Positions 1 through 8,859 of a stretch of DNA of 64,000 nucleotides are shown piece by piece; the first letter of the stretch is position 1, and each line of letters starts with the position of its first letter. Below the pieces are notes generated by a model. That model did no database searches. It saw only the letters and a list, made by a program, of their open reading frames with translations, and had not been told where the DNA came from. The translations under genes were made by a program, and so were the position numbers. Source of the stretch: Streptomyces albireticuli (GTDB lineage Bacteria > Actinomycetota > Actinomycetes > Streptomycetales > Streptomycetaceae); contig NZ_JAJQQS010000003.1 of the NCBI RefSeq assembly GCF_021228125.1, forward strand, positions 186,001 to 250,000, given 5' to 3'.

Positions 1-251
1 CCGCTGACCTGCTCGAAGGCGATGGCGGAGGCCTCGGGCGAAAAGGTGTCGCGCTCCGTCCACTTCATCAGCCCGTTGCGGAAGTGGACGGCCCACTCCG
101 ACAGTACGGAGCCGTCCGGCGACGGCGGGCGCACGACGACGCTCTCCACGGTCGCGGTCAGCTCGGGGTAGCGGGCGAAGTCGCTGATCCGGGCGTAGGC
201 ATCGGTGGGGGCGATCGCGGGGGCGAGCACCCGGAGGGTCACGGTGGGCAT
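1..251 (-). CDS. SRPBCC / polyketide-cyclase-like protein (partial, C-terminus off the left edge)
   Basis: The first 84 residues are visible. They show the SRPBCC (START/Coq10/cyclase) pattern: an N-terminal beta strand (VTLRVLAPAI), a helix with the D.A...ISDFARYPE motif, then strands ending in RNGLMKWTERD and IAFEQVSG. Members bind hydrophobic ligands and act as aromatases, cyclases or lipid-binding accessory proteins. The ATG at 251 is preceded by GAAAGG. The gene lies 17 nt downstream of the aminotransferase stop, so it is the last visible gene of this minus-strand operon. Its role in the pathway cannot be read from the sequence; an acyl-binding or cyclase role is inference. Confidence 0.75.
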   Translation of the reverse strand, partial: MPTVTLRVLAPAIAPTDAYARISDFARYPELTATVESVVVRPPSPDGSVLSEWAVHFRNGLMKWTERDTFSPEASAIAFEQVS

Positions 252-268
252 GGTGGGAAACCTTTCGT

Positions 269-1576
269 TCAGGCGCGTCCCGCGACGGCGGTCAGCGATT
301 CGTCGACCACCCGCAGGAACAGCTGGATCTCGTCCTCGGACAGGCAGGCCGGAGGGGTGAGGCGGAGCACCTCGGAGGCGTTCAGGGAGTGGTTGACGAG
401 CACGCCGCGGTCCATGAACTCCAGCAGCAGCTCGCCGACGAAGCGCTGCGCCACCGGCTCGACGCCGATCAGCAGGCCGCGCCCCCGGACGTCGGCGATC
501 AGGTCGGGGGCCCGCTTGGCGACGATCTCCCGGACCTCGGTGAGCAGGCGTTCGCCCAGCCGCGCGGCCCGGGCCACGACCCCCTCGTCGCGGATGGTCT
601 CCACCGCGGCCAGGGCCGCCGCGCAGGCGATCGGCGAGGCACCGAAGGTGGAGGAGTGCAGGACCGGGTCCCGGCCGAACGGGAGGTACGCCGCGGGCCG
701 GGCCACCATCGCCGCGGCCGGTACGACCCCGCCGGACAGGCCCTTGCCGACCAGCAGCACATCGGGCACGACGTCCTCGCTCGCGCAGCCCCACCAGGTG
801 CCGAGCCGCCCGAGCCCGGTCTGGATCTCGTCCACGATCAGGAAGGCGCCGGACTCCTCGCAGACGTCGGCGACCGCGCGCAGATACCCGGGCGGCGGTA
901 TCCGCACCCCGCCCTCGCCCTGCACGGGTTCGACGACGACGCAGCCGCGTCCGGGGGTGGCCGCGAGCGCCTCCCGGACCGCCGCGGCGTCCCCGTAGGG
1001 CACCTCGCGGACGCCGGGCAGCAGGGGCTCGAAGGGGTCCTGGTACGTCCGGTTCGCGGTGACGCTCAGCGCGCCGAGGGTCTTCCCGTGGAAGCCGCGC
1101 CGGGTGGTGACGACGGCGTTCCGGCCGTGTGCCCTGGCCAGCTTCAGAGCGGCCTCGGTGGCCTCCGCGCCGGAGTTGACGAAGTGGACCATGTCCAGGT
1201 CGCCGGGGGTGACGGAGGCCAGCGCCGCCGCCGCGGCGGCGCTCACCGGCTCCAGGAAGACCCGGGTGGCCAGCGGGTGAGTGTCGATCTGCTCCTTGAC
1301 GGCGCGGACCACCCGCGGGTGGCGGTGGCCCAGGATGAAGACGCCGTACCCGCCGAGGTCCAGGTACCGCTTGCCGTCGGCGGCGGTGATCCACGGCCCT
1401 TCGGAGTAGGTCTCGACGACGGTGCCGAGCAGCCGGGCCAGGGCGGCCTTGCCGGGGCCGAAGTGCCGCTCGTAGCGGAGCCCGGTGAGTTCGGTGACGG
1501 TGGGGCCCGGGGCGTCCCCGGGGCCCTCGGCGAGGAGCGCGTTCCCGGGGCCCGCACCGGTGGTCCGGGCCCTCAT
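269..1576 (-). CDS. Class III PLP-dependent aminotransferase
   Basis: 435 aa, full length for the acetylornithine/ornithine/4-aminobutyrate aminotransferase family (fold type I). NSGAEA (134-139) binds the PLP phosphate, DEIQTG (249-254) holds the aspartate that pairs with the pyridine nitrogen, and VGKGL places the Schiff-base lysine at K278. The ATG overlaps the stop of the upstream reductase gene by 4 nt (ATGA), so the two are translationally coupled. Coupled to a thioester-reductase-like SDR, it probably aminates the aldehyde made from an acyl chain, giving a primary amine. Substrate choice is inference. An ordinary arginine or ornithine biosynthetic role is unlikely because no arg genes are nearby. 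Confidence 0.88.
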   Translation of the reverse strand: MRARTTGAGPGNALLAEGPGDAPGPTVTELTGLRYERHFGPGKAALARLLGTVVETYSEGPWITAADGKRYLDLGGYGVFILGHRHPRVVRAVKEQIDTHPLATRVFLEPVSAAAAAALASVTPGDLDMVHFVNSGAEATEAALKLARAHGRNAVVTTRRGFHGKTLGALSVTANRTYQDPFEPLLPGVREVPYGDAAAVREALAATPGRGCVVVEPVQGEGGVRIPPPGYLRAVADVCEESGAFLIVDEIQTGLGRLGTWWGCASEDVVPDVLLVGKGLSGGVVPAAAMVARPAAYLPFGRDPVLHSSTFGASPIACAAALAAVETIRDEGVVARAARLGERLLTEVREIVAKRAPDLIADVRGRGLLIGVEPVAQRFVGELLLEFMDRGVLVNHSLNASEVLRLTPPACLSEDEIQLFLRVVDESLTAVAGRA

Positions 1577-2595
1577 GCCGCCTTCCCCACGGCCGGCGCC
1601 TTGGTGGCGATCCAGTACGCGACGGACTTCCCGAAGGCGGCCAGCAGCCTGTCGTGGGTGATCTCGTCGGCCATGCCCAGCGCCCCGAAGGAGGACTCCA
1701 GGTGGGCGGAGGACTGGAAGAGCAGCATCAGGTCCTCGAAGCCCGCGAACCGCCGGCGCAGCGACCGCGGGATCACGTCCTGCATCATCGGCAGCAGCAG
1801 CCGGTTGACGGCCTCCGCCGGCATCAGCCGGGGCGGGGGCGGCCGGTGCCCGAAGCGCTCGGCGACCCGGAGGATGCGGTCGATGTGCTCGCCCACGGTG
1901 GGCGAGGCGGGGCCGCCGGTGAGCCAGTACTCGCCGGAGGTGACGCCGTCGCGCAGCAGCTTCCCCACGCCCCGGGCCACCAGGTCCTGCGGGATGTGGT
2001 CGAACGGCGACCCGGCGGCGGCGGGCACCACCGGGATCGCGCCGTGCACACAGCCGGCGATCACCTGGTGCATGCCCTGGAAGGCCGCGATCCGCCCGGT
2101 GCGGGAGTCGCCGCCGACCACGGAGGGGCGGACGATCGCCGCCTCCAGGCCGCTCTCGCGCACCAGCCGCTCGGCGGCGATCTTGGAGGCGACGTAGGCG
2201 CCCGGCCCGGAGGCCGTCCGCTCCTCCTCCTGGGGGCGGGCGACGAACGCGGTGCTGACGTAGGTGAGGGGCGCCCGGGCGGCCTCGGCGAAGCCGAGCA
2301 TATGGGCGGTGCCGGTGGTGTTGGCGGCGAACAGGGTCTCCCGCGAGGCGTTCCAGGCCGTACGGGCCCCCGAGTGCAGCACCAGGTCCACCCGGCGCGC
2401 CAGGTCGTGGAACCCCTCGGCGCCGAGCCCGAGAAGGGGGTCGTCGAGGGTGCCCTGGAGCTCCGTCACCCGGGGGTCGTCGACCGGCGCGCGGTGGCGC
2501 AGGGCGATCACCCGGTGGTCCTCGGCGAGCTCCTCCACGAAGGCCCGCCCGAGCACTCCGGTGGCCCCCGTGAGCAGCAGCGTCGGCTTGCTCAT
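1573..2595 (-). CDS. NAD(P)-dependent SDR, thioester-reductase / epimerase-like
   Basis: 340 aa extended SDR of the NAD_binding_4/epimerase type. GATGVLG (10-16) is the nucleotide-binding loop, YVSTAF (112-117) carries the active-site serine region, and YVASK (134-138) gives the catalytic Tyr and Lys. There is no adenylation or carrier domain, so it is a free-standing reductase-like protein. The start was chosen at ATG 2595 (MSKPTLLLTG) because GGGAG sits just upstream; the open frame continues further without a better start. It lies 11 nt after the acyl-CoA-dehydrogenase-like gene and overlaps the aminotransferase. Reduction of an acyl thioester to an aldehyde is the likely role, inferred from family and context. 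Confidence 0.82.
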   Translation of the reverse strand: MSKPTLLLTGATGVLGRAFVEELAEDHRVIALRHRAPVDDPRVTELQGTLDDPLLGLGAEGFHDLARRVDLVLHSGARTAWNASRETLFAANTTGTAHMLGFAEAARAPLTYVSTAFVARPQEEERTASGPGAYVASKIAAERLVRESGLEAAIVRPSVVGGDSRTGRIAAFQGMHQVIAGCVHGAIPVVPAAAGSPFDHIPQDLVARGVGKLLRDGVTSGEYWLTGGPASPTVGEHIDRILRVAERFGHRPPPPRLMPAEAVNRLLLPMMQDVIPRSLRRRFAGFEDLMLLFQSSAHLESSFGALGMADEITHDRLLAAFGKSVAYWIATKAPAVGKAA

Positions 2596-2606
2596 TTCCT
2601 TGCTCC

Positions 2607-3740
2607 CTAAACTATTTCCAGCGAGTGGCCCGCGAGGTAGCGGGCCAGGGGCGCGGCCATCTTGGCGCGGGCGGGCGGATGCAGCCCCAGCCCGTGCACG
2701 GCGGCCGCCAGGTAGCCGATGTCGTCGGAGCTCATGAAGTTCAGGCCGCCGAGCAGCTCCACGGCGCGCGGGACGACCCGCGCCAGGGTGTCCTGGGCTG
2801 CGTATCGCACGTGCAGGGAGTCCACCAGCAGCTCCTGCCCGCACAGCGCGGCCCCGGTTTGCCGGGCCACGTTCTCCACCGCCGCCACGGCGGCCTCCAG
2901 TTCGCCCACCAGCCGCACCCGCTCCAGGTCGGGCACGCGTTCGTTGCCGACCAGCCGCTCCACCAGCGCGCTCGCGGCTCCCAGGTAACTGGCCGTCATC
3001 AGCAGCTCGAACCAGACGAACCCGGTGGTCTGGATGTCGTCCAGCACCTCGCCCTCGGGCACCTCCGTGCGGACGACGAGGTCGTGCGGTACGAGCACGT
3101 CGGTGACGGTTACCTGGTCGCTCTCCGCGCCGGCGAGGGCGAAGCTGCCCCAGAACGGGGACACCGTGAGCCCCGGGCTCTCCGCAGGGATGAGGACGAC
3201 GGCCAGCTGCTCGCCGCGGCCGTCCTCACGGGGCACCATCACGCTCGCGGTGAGCAGGTCCATCGAACGGGCCAGGCTGCACGGGCGCTTCGCGCCGTTC
3301 ATCACCACTCCGGCCTCGGTGATCCGGGCCGACATGGTGGGGCGCAGGATGCTGCCGTTCGGCTGTCCCTCGGCGAAGCCGGAGGCCAGCAGCAGATTGC
3401 CGTTCACGACGCCGGTCAGCAACATCCATTCGAAGCCGTTGCCGGTCTCGCTCAGCGCGACCAGGCTCGCCAGCGAGAAGTGGTGCATCGTGGTGGCGAC
3501 CGCCAGCGAAGGCGAGCGGGAGCCGATGGCCCGCTGCACCCGGACCGCGGCCAGGGCGTCGGCGCCCTTGCCGCCGTGCGCGGCGGGCACGAGCAGCCCC
3601 GCGCCGCCCGCTTCCCTGAACGCCTTGACGCCGGGGTTGCCCGGGCGCTCCAGCTCGCCCAGCGGACGTCCGGCCAACTCCTTGTCCAGACCCGGCAGGA
3701 GCGAGTCGAGGGCCGCCCGCTCCCTCGCCAAGAACCTCAT
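2607..3740 (-). CDS. Acyl-CoA dehydrogenase-like flavoprotein
   Basis: About 377 aa with acyl-CoA dehydrogenase layout: an N-terminal helical part with HGGKGADALA, a beta middle domain (SFALAGAESDQVTVTDVLVP), and a C-terminal helical bundle. The usual C-terminal YEGT-type catalytic glutamate motif is not evident, so the protein may be a divergent dehydrogenase or act on a carrier-bound acyl group. ATG 3740 was preferred to 3776 because AAAGGCGG lies at good spacing. In this operon it could introduce a double bond into the acyl chain before reduction and transamination (inference). Confidence 0.78.
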   Translation of the reverse strand: MRFLARERAALDSLLPGLDKELAGRPLGELERPGNPGVKAFREAGGAGLLVPAAHGGKGADALAAVRVQRAIGSRSPSLAVATTMHHFSLASLVALSETGNGFEWMLLTGVVNGNLLLASGFAEGQPNGSILRPTMSARITEAGVVMNGAKRPCSLARSMDLLTASVMVPREDGRGEQLAVVLIPAESPGLTVSPFWGSFALAGAESDQVTVTDVLVPHDLVVRTEVPEGEVLDDIQTTGFVWFELLMTASYLGAASALVERLVGNERVPDLERVRLVGELEAAVAAVENVARQTGAALCGQELLVDSLHVRYAAQDTLARVVPRAVELLGGLNFMSSDDIGYLAAAVHGLGLHPPARAKMAAPLARYLAGHSLEIV

Positions 3741-3812
3741 GTCATCCGCCTTTCGACGCGCCTCGGTACGGGGCACTGCGCTCGGTGGGGCCGCGCGGGC
3801 GGCCCGCTGACT

Positions 3813-4805
3813 TCAGATGGCATTGACGACCCGCATGAGCCGTACGATCGCGCCGAGGCTCGGCCGGCCCTCGAACGCGAGGTACTCCGGCAGGACGACG
3901 TGCGGGGCCCACTTCTCCTTGTAGGCGAGCTGGGTCCGCGACGGGTACACCTTCTCGCCGTGCGCGGCGAGGAACCGCACGATCCTGGCGACGCCCGCCC
4001 CGGCCCCCGGCATCTCAGGCTCGCTGTCAAGACCCACGAACGGGGTGAAGCCCAGATGGAGCCATGCCGCGTCCTCGGCCGAGAACGCCTCGACGGCGGT
4101 GGCGTTGATCGCCTCCATCACCCCGGGCGGCGCCTCCCGGCGGCGCCGGGTGAGGTCGTGCAGCCAGCCGGGGCGGGTGCCGTAGACGGGGGAGTAGGAG
4201 ATGTAGCCGACGGCGGCGCCCTCGATACGGCCCACGAAGAGCCGGCGCGACGCTGCGGCCCCGCCCAGCCGTTCCCCGACGAGGAAGGCCAGCTCTTTGG
4301 TGAACCGCCCCTTGCCGCGCAGCCAGTCCCGGTCGACGGCGGTCAGCTCCGCGTCGACCGCGAAGGGGTCGGCCTCCTCGACGACGAGCCCGCTCCGCCG
4401 CGCCCGGGAGATCTTGTTGCGGAGCCGGACGAAGGGCTTGCCGCGCAGGGTGAAGTCCGCCAGCCGGATCGCGTAGGACGAGCCCAGCCGGTTGACGGTG
4501 AAGCCGTTCGCCGCGTAGAGCCGGGCGTCCTCGCTCTGGAGCTGCACGGCGATGACCCGCTTGCGGGACCGGGCCGCGTGCGCCCGGAAGGCCGCCAGCA
4601 GGGCCGCCCGGTCCACGGGGTGGGCGAAGGGGCCGCCGAACTGGAGGAGATGGCGCCCCGAGGCGCGGTAGGCGACGAAGCCGTCGAGCCCGTCGCTCCG
4701 GAAGTGCTCGGTGCGTTCGTTGAGGGCGAGGAAGGCGCTGGGGTTGTCGGCGTACCGCTGGAGGAGCTTGTGGATCTCGTCAGGCGCCGGGGTGGCGGGC
4801 CGCAT
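3813..4805 (-). CDS. DUF2156 / MprF C-terminal-type aminoacyl-tRNA-dependent transferase
   Basis: 330 aa, matching the catalytic domain of lysylphosphatidylglycerol synthases (tandem GNAT folds) without the membrane flippase half. Recognisable stretches are FVAYRASGRHLLQFGGP (about 43-59), LYAANGFTVNRLGSSYAI, LRNKISRARR and a C-terminal YPSRTQLAYKEKWAP. This family uses aminoacyl-tRNA as donor. As I recall, VlmA of valanimycin biosynthesis, which seryl-transfers to a hydroxylamine, belongs here. GAGGAG precedes the ATG, and the gene overlaps the upstream membrane-protein gene by 26 nt. A role in membrane lipid aminoacylation is the alternative, but the lack of transmembrane helices and the operon favour small-molecule tailoring. 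Confidence 0.8.
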   Translation of the reverse strand: MRPATPAPDEIHKLLQRYADNPSAFLALNERTEHFRSDGLDGFVAYRASGRHLLQFGGPFAHPVDRAALLAAFRAHAARSRKRVIAVQLQSEDARLYAANGFTVNRLGSSYAIRLADFTLRGKPFVRLRNKISRARRSGLVVEEADPFAVDAELTAVDRDWLRGKGRFTKELAFLVGERLGGAAASRRLFVGRIEGAAVGYISYSPVYGTRPGWLHDLTRRRREAPPGVMEAINATAVEAFSAEDAAWLHLGFTPFVGLDSEPEMPGAGAGVARIVRFLAAHGEKVYPSRTQLAYKEKWAPHVVLPEYLAFEGRPSLGAIVRLMRVVNAI

Positions 4806-5346
4806 CGGCGGAACTCCTCACTGTGGACGCGTCCGGAGCTCCGGCCGCACGGGACGTCACGCGGGAGTCCGCGGGGGCGGTCGCGGAGGCGGCCGCGTGC
4901 GAGGCCGGGAGGGAGCAGGCCGTCTCGAATTCCTCGAACAGCCTGTCCTTCTTCGGCTCGAAGGAGATCCGGAACGGCTTCAGGGAATTACCGAAGATGC
5001 CGCGGTCGCCCAGCAGATGGACGGGAACCGCGAGCAACGCCCATTCCGGTCGCACCAGCCATGCCCAGAGTCCGACGACGGCGCCTCCCGTGAGCAGGCT
5101 GTGCATGATGTTGTAGGCGATGTAGTAATTCCTGGAGATGTCCCCGGTGCGTGACCTGCGGAACGCGACGGCGCCCGGGATATAGCCGATCGCGTCGATG
5201 ACCACGAAAAGCCCGATGAACACGGGCCAGCGGATCTCGCCCCAATGTATGACGGTCAGCGTGACGGCGACCGCGAAACCGGCCAGCCATTCGAGCCGGG
5301 ACAGCAGAAAGGTGTTCCTTGTTTCGAAATGGTTGAGCGCGTCCAT
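4780..5346 (-). CDS. Small polytopic membrane protein of the left-edge cluster
   Basis: 188 aa. About four transmembrane helices are visible (near 18-36, 41-60, 75-98 and 100-115), followed by a cytoplasmic-looking Ala/Ser-rich tail. Polar residues that may be functional sit at helix ends: IHWGE, DAIGYIPGA, YIAYNIMHS and VHLLGDRGIFGN, giving several histidines and acids that could bind metal. I do not recognise the family with certainty. ATG 5346 was chosen because GGGGG lies just upstream; an upstream in-frame ATG at 5436 has no such site. It is the first gene of the minus-strand operon. By position next to a VlmA-like gene it could be the membrane component (VlmO-like) of an azoxy pathway; this is inference. 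Confidence 0.6.
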   Translation of the reverse strand: MDALNHFETRNTFLLSRLEWLAGFAVAVTLTVIHWGEIRWPVFIGLFVVIDAIGYIPGAVAFRRSRTGDISRNYYIAYNIMHSLLTGGAVVGLWAWLVRPEWALLAVPVHLLGDRGIFGNSLKPFRISFEPKKDRLFEEFETACSLPASHAAASATAPADSRVTSRAAGAPDASTVRSSADAARHPGA

Positions 5347-5925
5347 GTGATCCCCCGTATCGCACCCGGCAGCACCCGCCGGGCGGGGCGCCGGCCGTCG
5401 GCCGGGTGCCCTGTCCGTCGTATGTCGCCGGGTCACTGAGGACCATGACGCGTCCGGCGCTTCCGAGGTTGCCCAGAGTGCGGGAGCCGAAGGGGCGGAG
5501 AGATCCCCCTAGGCCCCCCTAATCTTCGGACGATCGGACTCCGCCGGGGCCCGTATCGCGGGCTTTTCCGTATCGGCGCAGGCGGGCGCGGTGAGAGGGC
5601 GCGCCGGGAAGATCCTTTCCGGTGAATGATCCGTCCGGCGCGGAATGCGGATCGCCGAGCCCCCGGGCGTGAGCCGGAGGGACGGAGGAATGATCCACCG
5701 CCCCCGTTCACTCCGCGCCTCGCGCAAAGATTGGGTAAAGGCGATCGAAGGTACGGACCTCCGGGGGTTACGTTTGGGTCTGCCGGGATCGAACAACATC
5801 TCGACACGGGGGTGATGTGTGAACGACCGTTCGAGCTCGGGTCGTTCGCGCGTCCAGCACTTGATGTGTGTCGGCCGGTCAGGCCGGGGGGCCGTCGGTC
5901 GCCGCCGCATGGGGGATGCAGGGAA
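5347..5925. promoter_or_regulatory. Divergent intergenic region between cluster operon and LAL regulator
   Basis: This 579-nt stretch separates the minus-strand operon from the plus-strand LuxR-LAL gene, so it should hold both promoters. No convincing small gene is seen. It is locally less GC-rich (for example around 5725-5800). I could not assign a confident -10/-35 pair or an operator. Confidence 0.5.
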
Positions 5926-8790
5926 ATGGCGACGCTGGTGGAAAGGGAGGACGCGCTTGCGACTCTCAGGAACGCCTATGAGGAATGCGAGGGAGGCCGC
6001 GGTCGCACGGTAGTGGTCAGCGGCCCGCCGGCCGGCGGCAGGTCGGAACTCCTGCACGCCTTCTGCGACGACGTCCTCGGCTCCGGGGCCCTGCTGCTCA
6101 TGGCCGCCGGCTCCCGGCCGGAACGCGCCGTGCGGCTCGGCGTCTTCAGCCAGCTGGCGCACAACGCCCCGCTGCCGCCGGACCTCGTCCGCCGGGTGGC
6201 CGAAGCGGTGGTCGATCCGGCCTTCGCGCCGGAGGGGGCGCGTGAGCCGGAGCGGGCGGGAAGGGTGGAGGGGGCAGGAGGGGCGAGGCGGCCGGAGGAG
6301 CCCGAGGCGTCCGCCCCCGCGTTCTCCCGCCGTTCCGAAACCGCCCTGATCAGGGAGGCGTGCGAGGCCCTGCGCAAGCTGGCGGAGCGCCGCACGGTCG
6401 TGATCGCCGTCGACGACCTCCACTTCGTGGACGAGGAGTCCCTGCGCGCCCTGCTGTACCTGCGCCGGTGCGTCCGGCCCGCCCGCACCCTGCTGTTGTT
6501 CACCGAGTGGGCCGACGCCTGGTGCGCCCGGTCCGCCTCCTCCGCGCTGCGCGCCGAGCTCACCGGCCCGCCGTACCGCCGGATCCGGCTCGCGCCCCTG
6601 ACCCGGGACGGGGTGGCCCGGCTCGTCGCCCGGAGCCTCGGCCCGGCCAGGGCGGCCCGCTGCGCCGCCACCTACCACCGGCTCACCGGGGGCAACCCCA
6701 CGCTGGTGCGCGCCCTGATCGAGGACGACACGGCCGCGGGCGACCCGGGCGGCCCGCCCGCGGTGGGGGAGGCGTTCGACCGCGCCGTGCTCGCCTGCCT
6801 GCACCGCTGGGACCCCGCTCCGGCCGGCCTCGCGCGCGGTGTCGCCCTGCTCGGCCCCCGCGCCTGTGCCCGGCTCGTCGGCGAACTGCTGGACTCGCCC
6901 CCCGACCTCGTCACCCGCGGCCTGGAGGCGCTCGGCGAGGCCGGGCTGCTGGAGGCCGGCCGGTTCCGCCACCCCGCCGTCGCCGAGGCGGTGCTGAAGG
7001 ACCTGGACCCCGCCGAGGCGTCCCGCCTGCGCACCCGTACCGCCGAACTCCTCTACCACCACGGCGTGGTGGCCGAGGAGGTGGCCGACCACCTCCTGGC
7101 CGGGGGCGGGGTGCCCGGCCCGTGGGCGGTCGGCCCGCTGCGCGAGGCGGCCCGGCGGGCCCTCGCCGCCGACGACGCGCGCCTGGCCGCGGAGCGCCTC
7201 GACCTCGCCCGCCGGAGCTGCCGGGACGCCCGCGAACACGCCTCCGTCACCGCGGAGTTGGCCATGGCCCGCTGGCGGACCAACCCCTCCGCCGCGATCC
7301 GGCTGACCCCGCTGCGCGACGCCCTCTCCCACCCCGGGCCCAGCGACCGGGACATGCCCGTCGTCGTCCGCAACCTGCTCTGGCGGGGCGACCACGGCGA
7401 GGCGGAGAAGGCGCTCGCCCTGCTGTACGGCGGGCACGGCCGGCCCGACGCCCAGACGGCCGCCGAGATCGACCTCACCTACCAGTGGATCTACGGTCCG
7501 CGCCGTGCCGCCACCGCCCGGCCGGACGCGGCCGACCCCTGGACCCGGGCGGCCGCGGTCCTCGGCGCGCGGCTGCACGCGTGGCGCCGGGACGAACTCG
7601 TCGAGAGCGCCTGGCACCTGCTGCGCGGCTCACGGCTGAGCGAGACCTCGCTGGGCGTCCTCGCCACCGGCCTGGTCGCGCTCACCTACGCCGACGAGCT
7701 GGACTGCGCCGTGGCCTGGTGCGACAGCCTGGTGGCCGAGGCGGTCCGGCGCCGCGCCCCCGCCTGGCGGGCGCTGCTCGGCGGCGTGCGCGCGGACCTC
7801 GCGCTGCGCCAGGGGGACCCCGTCGCCGCCGGGGCGTACGCCCGGACGGCGCTCGACCTGGCGAGGGCGCAGAGCTGGGGCGTGCTGATCGGCTACCCGC
7901 TCTCCACGCTGGTCCTCGCGGCGACGGCCACCGGCGCGTACGACGAGGCGTACGCGGAACTGGAGCAGACGCCGCCGGACCACACCTTCGAAACGGTGTT
8001 CGGGCTGCGATATCTGCACGCCCGCGGCCATCTGCACCTCGCGACGGACCGGGTGCTGGCCGCGTACACCGACTTCACGCGCTGCGGTGACCTGATGCGC
8101 GAGTGGGGCGTCGACATCCCGGCCCTCGTGCCGTGGCGCGGCGACCTCGCCCGGGTGCAGCTGCGGCTGGGCAACCGGGAGGCGGCCCGCGACCTGGTGA
8201 CCGCGCAGCTGGCCCGCCCCGGCGCGATCGGCGCCCGGCTGCGCGGTGTCTCACGGCGGATCCTCGCCGAGAGCGGCGGCCGCGGGGAGCGCCTGCCGCT
8301 GCTCCGCGACGCCGTCGCCGATCTGCGCGCGTCGGGCGACCGGCTCGAACTGGCCCGGGCCCTGGCGGACCTCAGCCGCGCCCACCACGAGGCGGGGGAC
8401 CCCGGGCGGGCCCGCCGGACGGCCCTGGCCGCGGCGGAGGAGGCGCGGGCCGGCGGCGTCACGGTCAGCACACCGGACTTCCTCGACCTGGTGCGGGAGC
8501 CCGGGGCCCGGCCGGGGCCGCCCGCCCGGCCGGGGCCGCCCGCCCGGCCGGGGCCTCCCGACGGCGACCGGCTCGCCGCCCTCAGCGACGCCGAGCTGAG
8601 GGTGGCCGCGCAGGCGGCGCTCGGCTACACCAACCGGGAGATCGGCACCCGGCTCCACATCACCCCGAGCACCGTCGAGCAGCATCTGACCCGCGTCTAC
8701 CGCAAGTTGTGCGTCGGCGGCCGCCGCCATCTGCCGGCCGCGCTCCTGCCGGTCCTCCCGGAGGCGGCGGAGCGGCGGCAGGCCGTGTGA
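5926..8790 (+). CDS. LuxR-family LAL transcriptional regulator (ATPase + HTH)
   Basis: 954 aa. Domains in order: N-terminal AAA/STAND ATPase, long helical repeat region, then a C-terminal LuxR-type HTH (LSDAELRVAAQAALGYTNRE, then STVEQHLTRVYRKL, about 885-930). The Walker A position reads GPPAGGRS (33-40), with Arg where Lys is usual; Walker B is VVIAVDDLHF. Three tandem copies of an ARPGPP hexapeptide (861-878) form a Pro-rich linker just before the HTH. ATG 5926 (MATLVERED) matches the usual family start, although the frame is open from 5626. It faces the left-edge biosynthetic operon, and LAL proteins are often pathway-specific activators, so control of that cluster is likely (inference). 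Confidence 0.88.
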   Translation: MATLVEREDALATLRNAYEECEGGRGRTVVVSGPPAGGRSELLHAFCDDVLGSGALLLMAAGSRPERAVRLGVFSQLAHNAPLPPDLVRRVAEAVVDPAFAPEGAREPERAGRVEGAGGARRPEEPEASAPAFSRRSETALIREACEALRKLAERRTVVIAVDDLHFVDEESLRALLYLRRCVRPARTLLLFTEWADAWCARSASSALRAELTGPPYRRIRLAPLTRDGVARLVARSLGPARAARCAATYHRLTGGNPTLVRALIEDDTAAGDPGGPPAVGEAFDRAVLACLHRWDPAPAGLARGVALLGPRACARLVGELLDSPPDLVTRGLEALGEAGLLEAGRFRHPAVAEAVLKDLDPAEASRLRTRTAELLYHHGVVAEEVADHLLAGGGVPGPWAVGPLREAARRALAADDARLAAERLDLARRSCRDAREHASVTAELAMARWRTNPSAAIRLTPLRDALSHPGPSDRDMPVVVRNLLWRGDHGEAEKALALLYGGHGRPDAQTAAEIDLTYQWIYGPRRAATARPDAADPWTRAAAVLGARLHAWRRDELVESAWHLLRGSRLSETSLGVLATGLVALTYADELDCAVAWCDSLVAEAVRRRAPAWRALLGGVRADLALRQGDPVAAGAYARTALDLARAQSWGVLIGYPLSTLVLAATATGAYDEAYAELEQTPPDHTFETVFGLRYLHARGHLHLATDRVLAAYTDFTRCGDLMREWGVDIPALVPWRGDLARVQLRLGNREAARDLVTAQLARPGAIGARLRGVSRRILAESGGRGERLPLLRDAVADLRASGDRLELARALADLSRAHHEAGDPGRARRTALAAAEEARAGGVTVSTPDFLDLVREPGARPGPPARPGPPARPGPPDGDRLAALSDAELRVAAQAALGYTNREIGTRLHITPSTVEQHLTRVYRKLCVGGRRHLPAALLPVLPEAAERRQAV
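8506..8559 (+). repeat. Three tandem 18-nt repeats inside the LAL gene
   Basis: Units at 8506-8523, 8524-8541 and 8542-8559 are identical except one base in the last. They are in frame and encode the hexapeptide ARPGPP three times, forming a flexible Pro/Gly linker between the helical region and the HTH. Copy-number variation by slippage is expected. Confidence 0.9.
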
Positions 8791-8859
8791 GGGCGACACA
8801 CGCTTCCGTGCCCGCCGGGCTCTGGTCCGGGCGTGCGCCCTCGCGTAGCGTGACGGGAC

